A stretch of DNA of 5,935 nt, taken from assembly GCA_947630355.1 (NCBI GenBank), contig CANRHJ010000117.1, forward strand, positions 1 to 5,935, written 5' to 3'. Source of the DNA: Candidatus Gastranaerophilales bacterium (GTDB taxonomy: Bacteria; Cyanobacteriota; Vampirovibrionia; Gastranaerophilales; Gastranaerophilaceae). The notes beneath the pieces were generated by a model. That model was not told where the DNA came from. It saw only the letters and a list, made by a program, of their open reading frames with translations, and made no database searches. Numbering within the stretch: position 1 is the stretch's first letter; each line of letters opens with the position of its first letter. Shown piece after piece: positions 1-5,824 of this stretch. A program made the translations under genes and the position numbers.

Positions 1-3000
1 AACTAAACGCGGCATAATGATGACGGATATATCAGACGGTGAAAAGATAGTTGCACCGCTTACCGAAAGATTATTAGGAAGAACAATTGCGGAAGATATT
101 AAAGATAAAGACGGAAATGTAGTAATCCCCGCGAATACAACAATAAACAGAGATGATATAAGGAAAATAAAACCGTTAGACCTGCATCAATTAAAGGTAC
201 GTTCGCCGCTAACGTGTGAACTTGAATATGGTATATGCCAAAAATGTTACGGTTGGGCTATGACGACACAAAAACTGGTTGATATAGGAGAAGCAATAGG
301 AATTATAGCAGCTCAATCAATCGGAGAACCCGGAACACAGCTTACAATGAGAACATTCCATACAGGCGGTGTTTTCAAGGGTGCGGGAGCTATGAAAGAA
401 ATTATTTCCGACACGGAAGGAAAAGTTGTAACAAAAATCTTTACAAGAGATTTAAGAACACGTCACGGTGACAATGTTGCAATAACGGTACAAGAATCAG
501 ATTTGGAAATAAAATCAGGTTCAAAGACAAAGAAATATCATGTTCCCTCAGGTGCTATTTTATACGTACATGAAGGACAAGAAGTCAAAAAAGGAGATAA
601 AATAGCAGTATATGAACCTGTAAGCGGCGGAGACGGAAGCCGTTTAACGGAAAAAGCCACAAAAGATATAACATCTGATTTATCGGGTGAAATTATATTT
701 GAAGACTTTGTTGCAGATGAAAAGAAAGACAGACAAGGTAACATATCAAGAACTGCAAGTAAAAACGGTATAGTTTGGGTACTTGGCGGAGATGTATATA
801 ATCTTCCCGGAGGTTCTTCAATACTTATAGAAGACGGCAGCCACGTAAAAGAAGGCGAAAAGCTTGCGGAAATTCATATTATATCTGAGCATGGCGGTGA
901 AGTAAGGCTCGGAGATAATTTGGTAGTTGAGGATGTTAAATTTGACGGTAAGAAAATAAAGAAAATAGTACAAGGTAAAGAAATTACAATAGTAATTGCC
1001 TCAATAACAGCTGCAAATGCCAAGTTTGAGCAAACCAAGAAAGAACAGATATGGACCGTTAATAAGACCGGAGAAAAATATATTGTCAAAGCTCCGATAG
1101 ATACGGTAGTAGAAAGCGGCATGATAATTGCAGAGTTATCAGATGAAGAATACACCGTTCCTTCAAGCGGAGAAATCAGATATAACGGAATAGAAGTAGA
1201 TGAAAATCAGATAATAACAAAACCGGGTGAAGTAATATTTATACCGGACGAAATTCATCAGGTAAATAAAGATTCCGCATTAAAAATGGTTGAATCAGGT
1301 ACATATGTAACAGCCGGAACCGAAGTTGTAAAAGATATATACGCTCATATCGACGGTATTGTTGAAATAAGAGAGTTCAACGATATGATACACGAGGTTG
1401 TTATAAGACCCGGAGAAGTATACAATTTAAGCGGAATAAGTGAACTTAAAGTAGATGAAGGCGAAGTAGTAACTGCAGGAACAGAAATAGCACCGAAAAT
1501 AAAGGTTAAAGCCGATTCTATCGTAACAATATTAGACAATGAGAAAGATACGATAGAAATAGATGACCTTGAAGAAGATTTAGGTGTTGCTGCTTTAGAC
1601 GAAAAATCCTTATCAAATCAACCTATACAGGTATTGGTAAGACCGGTTCAGAGATTTAAAATTGAGACAAAGGATGTTTCAATAAAATTCAATCCGACAG
1701 ACGAAGCAATCGATTTGGTACCCGTAACGCAGCTGCAGTACAAAGACGGAGCAAGAGTAAGAAATCTTGACGGCGGAGTTCTGACAAGAACAAGCTTAGT
1801 ATTGCAAATGCAAGGATATCTAAGCCACTTAAAAGGTTTGGTTGAATTGGATGCTGACAATAACTTAAAGATTGTTGTATTGGAAACATTGATTGTAAGA
1901 AGAGAAGCAGAAGGTCAATCAAAGACATCAGCTTCAATGCAAACCGAATTGCTTGTAAAAGAAGGACAAGTTATAGAGCCAAAAACACCTGTTGCAAAAA
2001 CGCAGGTATTGGCAATAAGTGATGCTGTCGCAAGCATAAAGACAAACAGCCAGGATGTAAGAAGAATACTATTGGTATCCGACAACAGCGAAACAATTAT
2101 AAAAGTAAAATCAAAACCGTCAGTTAAAAAAGGTGAATTAATAAAAATGGATGCAGTAATAACTGAAGGTGGAGAAACCAGTGAATATTCAGGGTTAGTA
2201 ACAGCCGTTGACAAGAATTCAATAACAATAAGAACCGGAAGACCTTATTTAATAAGTCCCGGAACGATGTTACAGGTTGCAAACGGTTCATTGGTAAACA
2301 GAGGCGATATGATTGCGACATTAGTATTCGAACGCCAGAAAACAGGTGATATCGTTCAAGGTTTACCTCGTGTAGAAGAATTGCTTGAGGCAAGAAAGCC
2401 TAAAGATTCTGCAGTTGTAGCCGAATATTCAGGAAAAGCCGAGATTGAAATAGAAGATGATGTACCTCGTTTATACTTAAACGGAGAACTCGGCAGACAA
2501 GAAGTTAAATATTCTATTGATTCAAACATTATAGTAGCAAACGGACAGGATATAAAAGCAGGTCAGGCATTAACCGGCGGACCTTTAAATCCTCACGATG
2601 TTATAAGATTGAACGGAGTAGAAGCTGCTCAACAATATCTTGTTGATGAAGTACAAAGAGTATATCGTTCACAGGGTGTTGAAATTGCTGATAAACACGT
2701 AGAAGTAATCGTAAGACAAATGACAAAGAAAGTAAAAGTTCTTGAATCAGGAGATACTAAATTACTTCCGGGTGAATTTTTGGAATTAAAAGAAGTAGAG
2801 CAAGAAAATGCGAAAGTAAGAGAAGCCGGCGGTCAAGAGGCAACTTATGAAGCGGTTCTTTTAGGTATAACAAAAGCAAGTTTAAATACCGAAAGCTTTA
2901 TTTCTGCAGCATCATTCCAAGAAACAACAAGAATATTAACGGAAGCGGCAGTAGAAGGTAAACGCGATTTACTCAGAGGCTTAAAAGAAAATGTTATTAT

Positions 3001-3181
3001 CGGAAGATTAATTCCGGCAGGAACAGGGTTCTACCATTTAACAAATGCATCTGAGGAAAAAGACCGAGAAGCGCAAAAACGTGCTGCAGAAAAGAACAAT
3101 GCAAGAAAACCTTCCGCTATTCTGGAAGAAATTGAAGGTATGTTTGGAACACCCGAACTAACCGATTATACAATTGAATAA
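1..3181 (+). CDS. rpoC: RNA polymerase beta-prime subunit, C-terminal part with cyanobacterial-type SI3 insert (5' partial; rpoC or rpoC2)
   Basis: This is the C-terminal part of the largest catalytic subunit of RNA polymerase. The gene is open at the left edge: the frame reads T-K-R-G-I before the first ATG at 17, matching the family's 'CGT.RGI' stretch, so 17 is not the true start. Residues are counted from the ATG at 17. Cys67, Cys74 and Cys77 are three of the four ligands of the second zinc site; the first should lie just upstream. Residues 91-120 (GEAIGIIAAQSIGEPGTQLT and on to GGVF) are the first part of the trigger loop, which resumes at about 776 (TGDIVQGLPRVEELLEARKP). Between them lies an insert of about 650 residues. 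The conserved C-terminus follows, including DKHVEVIVRQM (892-902) and ITKASLNTESFISAASF to GRLIPAGTG (951-1004), then a charged tail of about 50 residues. The stop is followed by an intrinsic terminator. Whether the subunit is split into rpoC1/rpoC2, as in cyanobacteria, cannot be seen here. Confidence 0.97.
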   Translation, partial: TKRGIMMTDISDGEKIVAPLTERLLGRTIAEDIKDKDGNVVIPANTTINRDDIRKIKPLDLHQLKVRSPLTCELEYGICQKCYGWAMTTQKLVDIGEAIGIIAAQSIGEPGTQLTMRTFHTGGVFKGAGAMKEIISDTEGKVVTKIFTRDLRTRHGDNVAITVQESDLEIKSGSKTKKYHVPSGAILYVHEGQEVKKGDKIAVYEPVSGGDGSRLTEKATKDITSDLSGEIIFEDFVADEKKDRQGNISRTASKNGIVWVLGGDVYNLPGGSSILIEDGSHVKEGEKLAEIHIISEHGGEVRLGDNLVVEDVKFDGKKIKKIVQGKEITIVIASITAANAKFEQTKKEQIWTVNKTGEKYIVKAPIDTVVESGMIIAELSDEEYTVPSSGEIRYNGIEVDENQIITKPGEVIFIPDEIHQVNKDSALKMVESGTYVTAGTEVVKDIYAHIDGIVEIREFNDMIHEVVIRPGEVYNLSGISELKVDEGEVVTAGTEIAPKIKVKADSIVTILDNEKDTIEIDDLEEDLGVAALDEKSLSNQPIQVLVRPVQRFKIETKDVSIKFNPTDEAIDLVPVTQLQYKDGARVRNLDGGVLTRTSLVLQMQGYLSHLKGLVELDADNNLKIVVLETLIVRREAEGQSKTSASMQTELLVKEGQVIEPKTPVAKTQVLAISDAVASIKTNSQDVRRILLVSDNSETIIKVKSKPSVKKGELIKMDAVITEGGETSEYSGLVTAVDKNSITIRTGRPYLISPGTMLQVANGSLVNRGDMIATLVFERQKTGDIVQGLPRVEELLEARKPKDSAVVAEYSGKAEIEIEDDVPRLYLNGELGRQEVKYSIDSNIIVANGQDIKAGQALTGGPLNPHDVIRLNGVEAAQQYLVDEVQRVYRSQGVEIADKHVEVIVRQMTKKVKVLESGDTKLLPGEFLELKEVEQENAKVREAGGQEATYEAVLLGITKASLNTESFISAASFQETTRILTEAAVEGKRDLLRGLKENVIIGRLIPAGTGFYHLTNASEEKDREAQKRAAEKNNARKPSAILEEIEGMFGTPELTDYTIE
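377..2326 (+). other. SI3 insertion domain inside the beta-prime trigger loop (about 650 residues)
   Basis: This segment of the beta-prime gene separates the two halves of the trigger loop. Stretches that I recall as typical of cyanobacterial RpoC2 SI3 are present: RTRHG (147-151), the run EKATKDITSDLSGEI (212-226), DRQGN (238-242), VWVLGGDVYNLP (253-264) and EHGGEVRL (291-298). The domain is rich in short beta-hammerhead-like repeats of the form V..G..V..G..I, for example at about 182-197, 269-285, 425-438, 477-491, 646-660 and 752-767. This fits a chain of sandwich-barrel hybrid motifs. In cyanobacteria SI3 sits outside the core and affects trigger-loop folding and initiation; the same role here is inferred. 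Boundaries are approximate. Confidence 0.85.
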
Positions 3182-3194
3182 AAAAACGGAAAAC

Positions 3195-3232
3195 AAAAAA
3201 TGGCTGAACTAAAAAGTTCAGCCATTTTTTTT
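3195..3232. terminator. Bidirectional intrinsic terminator between the beta-prime gene and the convergent small gene
   Basis: A perfect 10-bp stem (TGGCTGAACT at 3201-3210 with AGTTCAGCCA at 3215-3224) closes a four-base AAAA loop. It is followed by eight T on the plus strand (3225-3232) and preceded by six A (3195-3200), which become a T tract on the minus strand. It lies 13 bases after the beta-prime stop and 11 bases past the end of the minus-strand gene at 3244, so it is placed to end both convergent transcripts. Confidence 0.95.
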
Positions 3233-3243
3233 ATTTATAATAA

Positions 3244-3660
3244 TTAATCTGCCGGTTTTATTAATTTGTTAATAGCTTCTATAATATCAAGTTTACCATC
3301 TTTATCGCTATCTTTAAATGTAAACATTGCAACAGTTGCACCTATTAAAAGTGCTAAGCCGTACTTACCATATACTTTTAAATTATTTGAAAAACCTTTA
3401 AAAGGTTTACTTAGTTCACCCCTAAATGATTTTATTTCATTTTCAACACTGGATATTACCTTACCTATTTTTGTTTTAGCAAATTTATATGCACCGGTAC
3501 CGGATGTAATAGCCAATCCGCCGGCTAAAGCAACTCCGCCGGGAGTCATTTTAGAAAATCTATCGGGTTCTTGTTCCTTAATTACCGTCATTTCTTTTTT
3601 ACTTTGGCTTACAGACGGTTTATTAGTATTTACTACAGGTACAGCTTGAACTTCTTCCAT
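3244..3660 (-). CDS. Small protein of unknown function with two hydrophobic segments and a C-terminal EF-hand calcium loop
   Basis: I do not recognise the family. The 138-residue product has a polar N-terminus (1-38), a Gly/Ala-rich hydrophobic stretch (about 40-59), a basic linker (60-98) and a likely membrane segment at about 99-115 (YGLALLIGATVAMFTF). Immediately after it, residues 117-128 (DSDKDGKLDIIE) match a canonical EF-hand loop: Asp at 1, 3 and 5, Gly at 6, hydrophobic at 8, Asp at 9 and Glu at 12. Only ten residues follow, so it is one EF-hand or dockerin-type loop rather than a full pair. The ATG is supported by AGAAAGG on the minus strand (3669-3675), eight bases upstream. The gene ends against the bidirectional terminator. 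It could be a membrane-anchored protein whose C-terminal loop senses or binds calcium; that role is an inference. An opposite-strand ORF covers the same bases, but has no such start signals. Confidence 0.8.
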   Translation of the reverse strand: MEEVQAVPVVNTNKPSVSQSKKEMTVIKEQEPDRFSKMTPGGVALAGGLAITSGTGAYKFAKTKIGKVISSVENEIKSFRGELSKPFKGFSNNLKVYGKYGLALLIGATVAMFTFKDSDKDGKLDIIEAINKLIKPAD

Positions 3661-3668
3661 TTAAAAAA

Positions 3669-3699
3669 CCTTTCTTATTTTTACTTACGTATATTTTAT
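3669..3699 (-). promoter_or_regulatory. Shine-Dalgarno and possible -10 box for the EF-hand gene
   Basis: On the minus strand AGAAAGG (3669-3675) lies eight bases before the ATG at 3660, a good ribosome binding site. About 15 bases further upstream, TATAAAAT (3692-3699) resembles a -10 box. I found no convincing -35 at the right distance, so the promoter part is weak while the ribosome binding site is clear. The rest of the divergent spacer 3661-3828 is A/T homopolymer-rich with no other feature I can support. Confidence 0.5.
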
Positions 3700-3818
3700 A
3701 AAAATTAAAAAAAATAATAATTGCCACTAAACAGACATTTTTTAATTTTTTTTTACAAAAACTATTCTACAGGGCAATAGGAAAAATCTGCATTTTACTA
3801 AAAAATATTAAACATCAC

Positions 3819-3825
3819 GGGGGAG
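3819..3825 (+). promoter_or_regulatory. Ribosome binding site of the exported-protein gene
   Basis: GGGGGAG lies just before the ATG at 3829, with only three bases (AAT) between. The GGAG core can pair with the 16S anti-Shine-Dalgarno, but the spacing is shorter than the usual 5-9. It is the only G-rich cluster in the spacer, which favours this start. No convincing -35/-10 pair was found upstream. Confidence 0.6.
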
Positions 3826-3828
3826 AAT

Positions 3829-4293
3829 ATGAAAAAATTTATTATAATTCTTTTAATTTTTTATAACGTGAATATGTGTTGTTATGCGGATGAAATACAG
3901 GATGTCAGATGTTTTTTTAATGAATATACCGATGCCGCAAATAATTACAGCAGCGATTATTTCAAATATTACAGTGAAGATGCAAAAATAATAAGAGTGG
4001 TTGAAAAACCCGACGGAACACAAGAAAGTATAAATATTCCGCTTGAAAGATATAAAAGTGAAGCAAAAAAATCAACAAAACTAATGAAATTAAGGCAATA
4101 TAAAAACAGGTATTTTAATATCAAAATTACGAAGGAAGGAAAAGATTACAGAGTTGCAGCTATGCGAATGCCTTCAACAAGCGATTATAAAGTACCCGCT
4201 CATTTTATTGTAGGCAAAGACAATAACGGTGAATGGAAGATTAAAGAAGAATCCATGAATACAAAGGTGCAAAGATTTTTAGATAAAAATTAG
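3829..4293 (+). CDS. Small exported protein, possibly NTF2-like/SnoaL-like fold
   Basis: The 154-residue product begins with a signal peptide: MKK, a hydrophobic core IIILLIFYNV, then CCYA before DE, with likely signal peptidase I cleavage after Ala20. Cys17/Cys18 sit where a lipobox could be, but the preceding VNM does not fit the usual L-A/S-G/A pattern, so a lipoprotein is less likely. The mature part suggests the alpha+beta cone of NTF2-like proteins: an N-terminal helix (VRCFFNEYTDAANN, 27-39), then FKYYSEDAKIIRVV (45-58), and late strands YFNIKITKEGKDYRVAAMRM (95-114) and HFIVGKDNNGEWKIKEES (125-142). Such proteins can be enzymes or simple binding domains, and I see no catalytic signature. 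The start is supported by a G-rich ribosome binding site ending three bases before the ATG. Its stop overlaps the panD stop on the other strand. Fold assignment is inference from pattern only. Confidence 0.85.
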   Translation: MKKFIIILLIFYNVNMCCYADEIQDVRCFFNEYTDAANNYSSDYFKYYSEDAKIIRVVEKPDGTQESINIPLERYKSEAKKSTKLMKLRQYKNRYFNIKITKEGKDYRVAAMRMPSTSDYKVPAHFIVGKDNNGEWKIKEESMNTKVQRFLDKN

Positions 4294-4637
4294 ACTATTT
4301 CATTGTTATCATTCAATTGGACAATAGAAGGTTTAAATTTTTCGGCTTCATCAGGTGTCATTTGCGCATAAGCACAAATTATAATCTTATCACCCACTTG
4401 TGCTTTTCTTGCAGCTGCACCGTTCAGGCAAAAATCTTTATTACCATTTTTCCCTGCTATAATATAAGTCTGGAAACGTTCACCGTTATTAATGTTTAAA
4501 ATATCGACTTTTTGACCTTCAGACATATTGGCTTTGTCTAAAATATTTTTATCTATGGTAATTGAACCGACGTAATTAAGATTAGCATCGGTAACTGTAG
4601 CTCTGTGAATTTTTGCATATAAGAATTCTAGTAACAT
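4290..4637 (-). CDS. panD: Aspartate 1-decarboxylase (pyruvoyl enzyme), PanD
   Basis: PanD decarboxylates L-aspartate to beta-alanine, a precursor of pantothenate and coenzyme A, in the cytoplasm. The 115-residue product is close to family length and aligns without gaps to the E. coli numbering as I recall it: Lys9, His11, Tyr22, the self-cleavage site Gly24-Ser25 (YVGSITID), Arg54, Thr57, Tyr58 and Asn72 (NGAAA). Backbone cleavage at Gly24-Ser25 should give a small beta chain and an alpha chain with the N-terminal pyruvoyl cofactor. The fit of residue numbers supports the ATG at 4637. There is no Shine-Dalgarno upstream; instead a -10-like TAAAAT ends nine bases before the ATG. The other pantothenate genes panB and panC are not in the window. 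The gene is convergent with the exported-protein gene, and the two stop codons overlap by four bases with no hairpin between them. Confidence 0.97.
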   Translation of the reverse strand: MLLEFLYAKIHRATVTDANLNYVGSITIDKNILDKANMSEGQKVDILNINNGERFQTYIIAGKNGNKDFCLNGAAARKAQVGDKIIICAYAQMTPDEAEKFKPSIVQLNDNNEIV

Positions 4638-4646
4638 AGTAATTTT

Positions 4647-4676
4647 ATTTTAACAAAAACAAAAATTTTTAATCAA
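4647..4676 (-). promoter_or_regulatory. Candidate promoter of panD
   Basis: Read on the minus strand, TTGATT (4671-4676) and TAAAAT (4647-4652) are separated by 18 bases. They match the sigma-70 consensus at 4 of 6 and 5 of 6 positions. The -10 ends nine bases before the panD ATG, so a transcript would have almost no 5' leader. The region is very AT-rich, so such matches can arise by chance. Confidence 0.4.
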
Positions 4677-4715
4677 TTTTATTTAAAAGAAAATAATTTG
4701 ACTTTATTTCTTTCC

Positions 4716-4751
4716 AATTTGTTAAAATTTATTTATTTTCTTTTTCTAATT
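4716..4751. repeat. 36-bp direct repeat, copy 1 (intergenic)
   Basis: These 36 bases are identical to 4923-4958. Read on the minus strand they carry a displaced copy of the end of the pseudouridine synthase gene: codons for LEKENK, the TAA stop and the bases after it. The similarity extends leftward in degraded form: ACTTTATTT at 4701-4709 recurs at 4899-4907, so the repeated block is about 50-60 bases if small gaps are allowed. This copy lies about 79 bases upstream of the panD start. Confidence 0.9.
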
Positions 4752-4916
4752 AAAAAGGAATAAAGTTTTAAAACCATATACGGAGTTTTGTTATTTCACT
4801 TACCGAAATAGCATCAAAGGTTTCGTTTGTTTGAGCAAAGCGAGTTACGAAACCTATAATTGAGGTTAGTGAAATAAAAACGAAGTATCGGTTAGAAAAC
4901 TTTATTTGTTTTAATT
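4748..4916. repeat. Large imperfect palindrome (hairpin or MITE-like element)
   Basis: The segment folds back on itself over about 170 bases. Paired arms from outside in are: AATTAAAA (4748-4755) with 4909-4916; AATAAAGTTTT (4759-4769) with 4896-4906, 11 of 11; AACC (4772-4775) with 4890-4893; ATAC (4778-4781) with 4885-4888; GTTTT (4785-4789) with 4877-4881; ATTTCACTTACC (4793-4804) with 4864-4875, one mismatch; and AGGTTTCG (4818-4825) with 4848-4855, 8 of 8, around a loop of 22 bases. There is no ORF of useful length inside. It could be a non-autonomous mobile repeat, a structured RNA or the processed 3' end of the neighbouring transcript. A U-rich stretch (CCTTTTTAATT) follows the hairpin in the minus direction, so it may also stop transcription of the pseudouridine synthase gene. 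Confidence 0.8.
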
Positions 4917-4930
4917 TGTTTTAATTTGTT
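4901..4930. repeat. Three tandem copies of a decamer
   Basis: TTTATTTGTT is followed by two exact copies of TTAATTTGTT; the first unit differs at one base. The array bridges the right arm of the palindrome and the right copy of the 36-bp repeat. In copy 1 of the larger repeat the corresponding place has fewer units, which suggests slippage expansion. Confidence 0.85.
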
Positions 4931-4958
4931 AAAATTTATTTATTTTCTTTTTCTAATT
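4923..4958. repeat. 36-bp direct repeat, copy 2 (overlaps the 3' end of the pseudouridine synthase gene)
   Basis: This copy is identical to 4716-4751 and lies 207 bases to its right. It includes the last codons and stop of the minus-strand gene at 4936-5679, so it is probably the original and the intergenic copy the derivative. The 171 bases between the copies hold most of the palindrome. Confidence 0.9.
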
Positions 4959-5679
4959 TTTTCAAATAGGCCCTAATCTGCTGAATTTGTTTGGGTTTTA
5001 AATATTTAAACTGACCTTTTTTCAGTCCGTCAAGGTTAACAGGGCCGATAGATATTCTTTTTAAAGATATAACAGGATGTCCGAGAAAATCAAGCATTTT
5101 TCTGATTTGTCTGTTTAATCCCTGATATAAGACCATTTCCAAAACGGTATTTTTACCTTCAAAAGCAAGTATTCCCGCATAAGCATAAGCTATTTGACCT
5201 TTTTCAATTTCAATACCGTTTTCCATGACAATTAAGTCATTTTGATTAAGTTTTCCTTGAGCGCAAACTCTGTAGGTTTTAGGGATTTTAAGTGCGGGGT
5301 GAGATATGGAATTAATAAAATCACCGTCATTAGTAAGCAAAAGGAGTCCTGTTGAATCTTTGTCGAGCCTGCCGACCGGTTTTAAATTTCGGACTTCTTC
5401 GGGCAAAACATCATAAATGGTTTTTCTTCCTTTTTCGTCATCGGTTGTGGTAATATATCCTGCCGGTTTATAGTAACGAATATATGCAAGAGATTCAGGC
5501 TTAATAATTTTTTTATCAATCATAACGGAGTCATTCGGACCGACTAAAAGTCCGAGTTCGAAAACTGGTCTGTTATTTACCGTAACTTTTCCGAGCAAAA
5601 TAAGTTCATCCGCTTTACGTCTTGAGCAATATCCCGCAGATGCTATATATTTATTAAGTCTGACTTTTTGGTTTTTCAT
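4936..5679 (-). CDS. rRNA pseudouridine synthase, RsuA/RluB/RluE/RluF family
   Basis: The enzyme converts a specific uridine in ribosomal RNA to pseudouridine. The 247-residue product is of normal family length. Residues 5-50 form an S4 RNA-binding domain (VRLNKYIASAGYCSRRKADELI). The catalytic domain follows: the YYKPAGYITTTDDE strand (69-82), the catalytic motif VGRLDKDSTGLLLLTNDGD (102-120) with catalytic Asp106, HPALKIPKTYRV (127-138), and QGLNRQIRKML (186-196) with the conserved arginines. The last motif reads QGLNRQIR, as in RluF, where RluB has EGRNREVR. The Asp motif is RluB-like, so the exact target (16S or 23S, which uridine) cannot be assigned. No Shine-Dalgarno precedes the ATG at 5679. 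The gene is divergent from ffh and is followed by the palindrome, and its last 23 coding bases are duplicated 207 bases away. Confidence 0.95.
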   Translation of the reverse strand: MKNQKVRLNKYIASAGYCSRRKADELILLGKVTVNNRPVFELGLLVGPNDSVMIDKKIIKPESLAYIRYYKPAGYITTTDDEKGRKTIYDVLPEEVRNLKPVGRLDKDSTGLLLLTNDGDFINSISHPALKIPKTYRVCAQGKLNQNDLIVMENGIEIEKGQIAYAYAGILAFEGKNTVLEMVLYQGLNRQIRKMLDFLGHPVISLKRISIGPVNLDGLKKGQFKYLKPKQIQQIRAYLKKLEKENK

Positions 5680-5685
5680 AGGAAT

Positions 5686-5714
5686 ATAATAAAATAAAAT
5701 TACAAAGTTTTAAA
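5686..5714 (-). promoter_or_regulatory. Weak candidate promoter of the pseudouridine synthase gene
   Basis: On the minus strand TTTAAA (5709-5714) and TATTAT (5686-5691) are spaced by 17 bases, and TATTAT ends six bases before the ATG. An alternative pair is TTGAAA (5720-5725) with TAATTT (5697-5702), also at 17. Both are approximate matches in very AT-rich sequence. The remainder of the divergent spacer 5680-5824 shows nothing else I can support. Confidence 0.25.
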
Positions 5715-5824
5715 TATTTTTTCAAAATTAGAACAGGTATCGGATACAAATTAATTTTAACGAAGTGAAACAATTTTTTAACAGTAGAGTTTTAAGCTTA
5801 TATTTATAGTAAAATTTTATTGTT

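Noticed and set aside
538..2393. Several ORFs of 60-100 codons overlapping the beta-prime gene in other frames
   Set aside because: The beta-prime frame is conserved throughout; the others show low-complexity composition and no domain or start signals.
3392..3408. Perfect inverted repeat AAACCTTT-A-AAAGGTTT
   Set aside because: It lies inside the EF-hand gene, encodes the KPFKGF region, has a one-base centre and no T tract, so it is probably a coding coincidence.
3266..3649. Plus-strand ORF of 127 codons opposite the EF-hand gene
   Set aside because: It has no ribosome binding site. The minus-strand frame has a well-placed Shine-Dalgarno, a canonical EF-hand loop and a terminator at its end, so the plus-strand frame is a shadow.
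3829..3888. Lipoprotein signal at Cys17/Cys18 of the exported protein
   Set aside because: The preceding residues VNM do not fit a lipobox; a signal peptidase I site after Ala20 fits better.
4317..4499. Plus-strand ORF of 60 codons within panD
   Set aside because: It lies opposite an unmistakable panD and has no recognisable features.
4716..4958. Two 36-bp repeats could suggest a CRISPR array
   Set aside because: There are only two copies, the spacing of 171 bases is far too long, the sequence is low-complexity AT-rich and overlaps a coding region, and no cas gene is present.
5737..5747. GTATCGGATAC inverted repeat in the ffh spacer as an operator
   Set aside because: Five-base arms in a short AT-rich spacer are expected by chance, and there is no second copy or neighbouring regulator.
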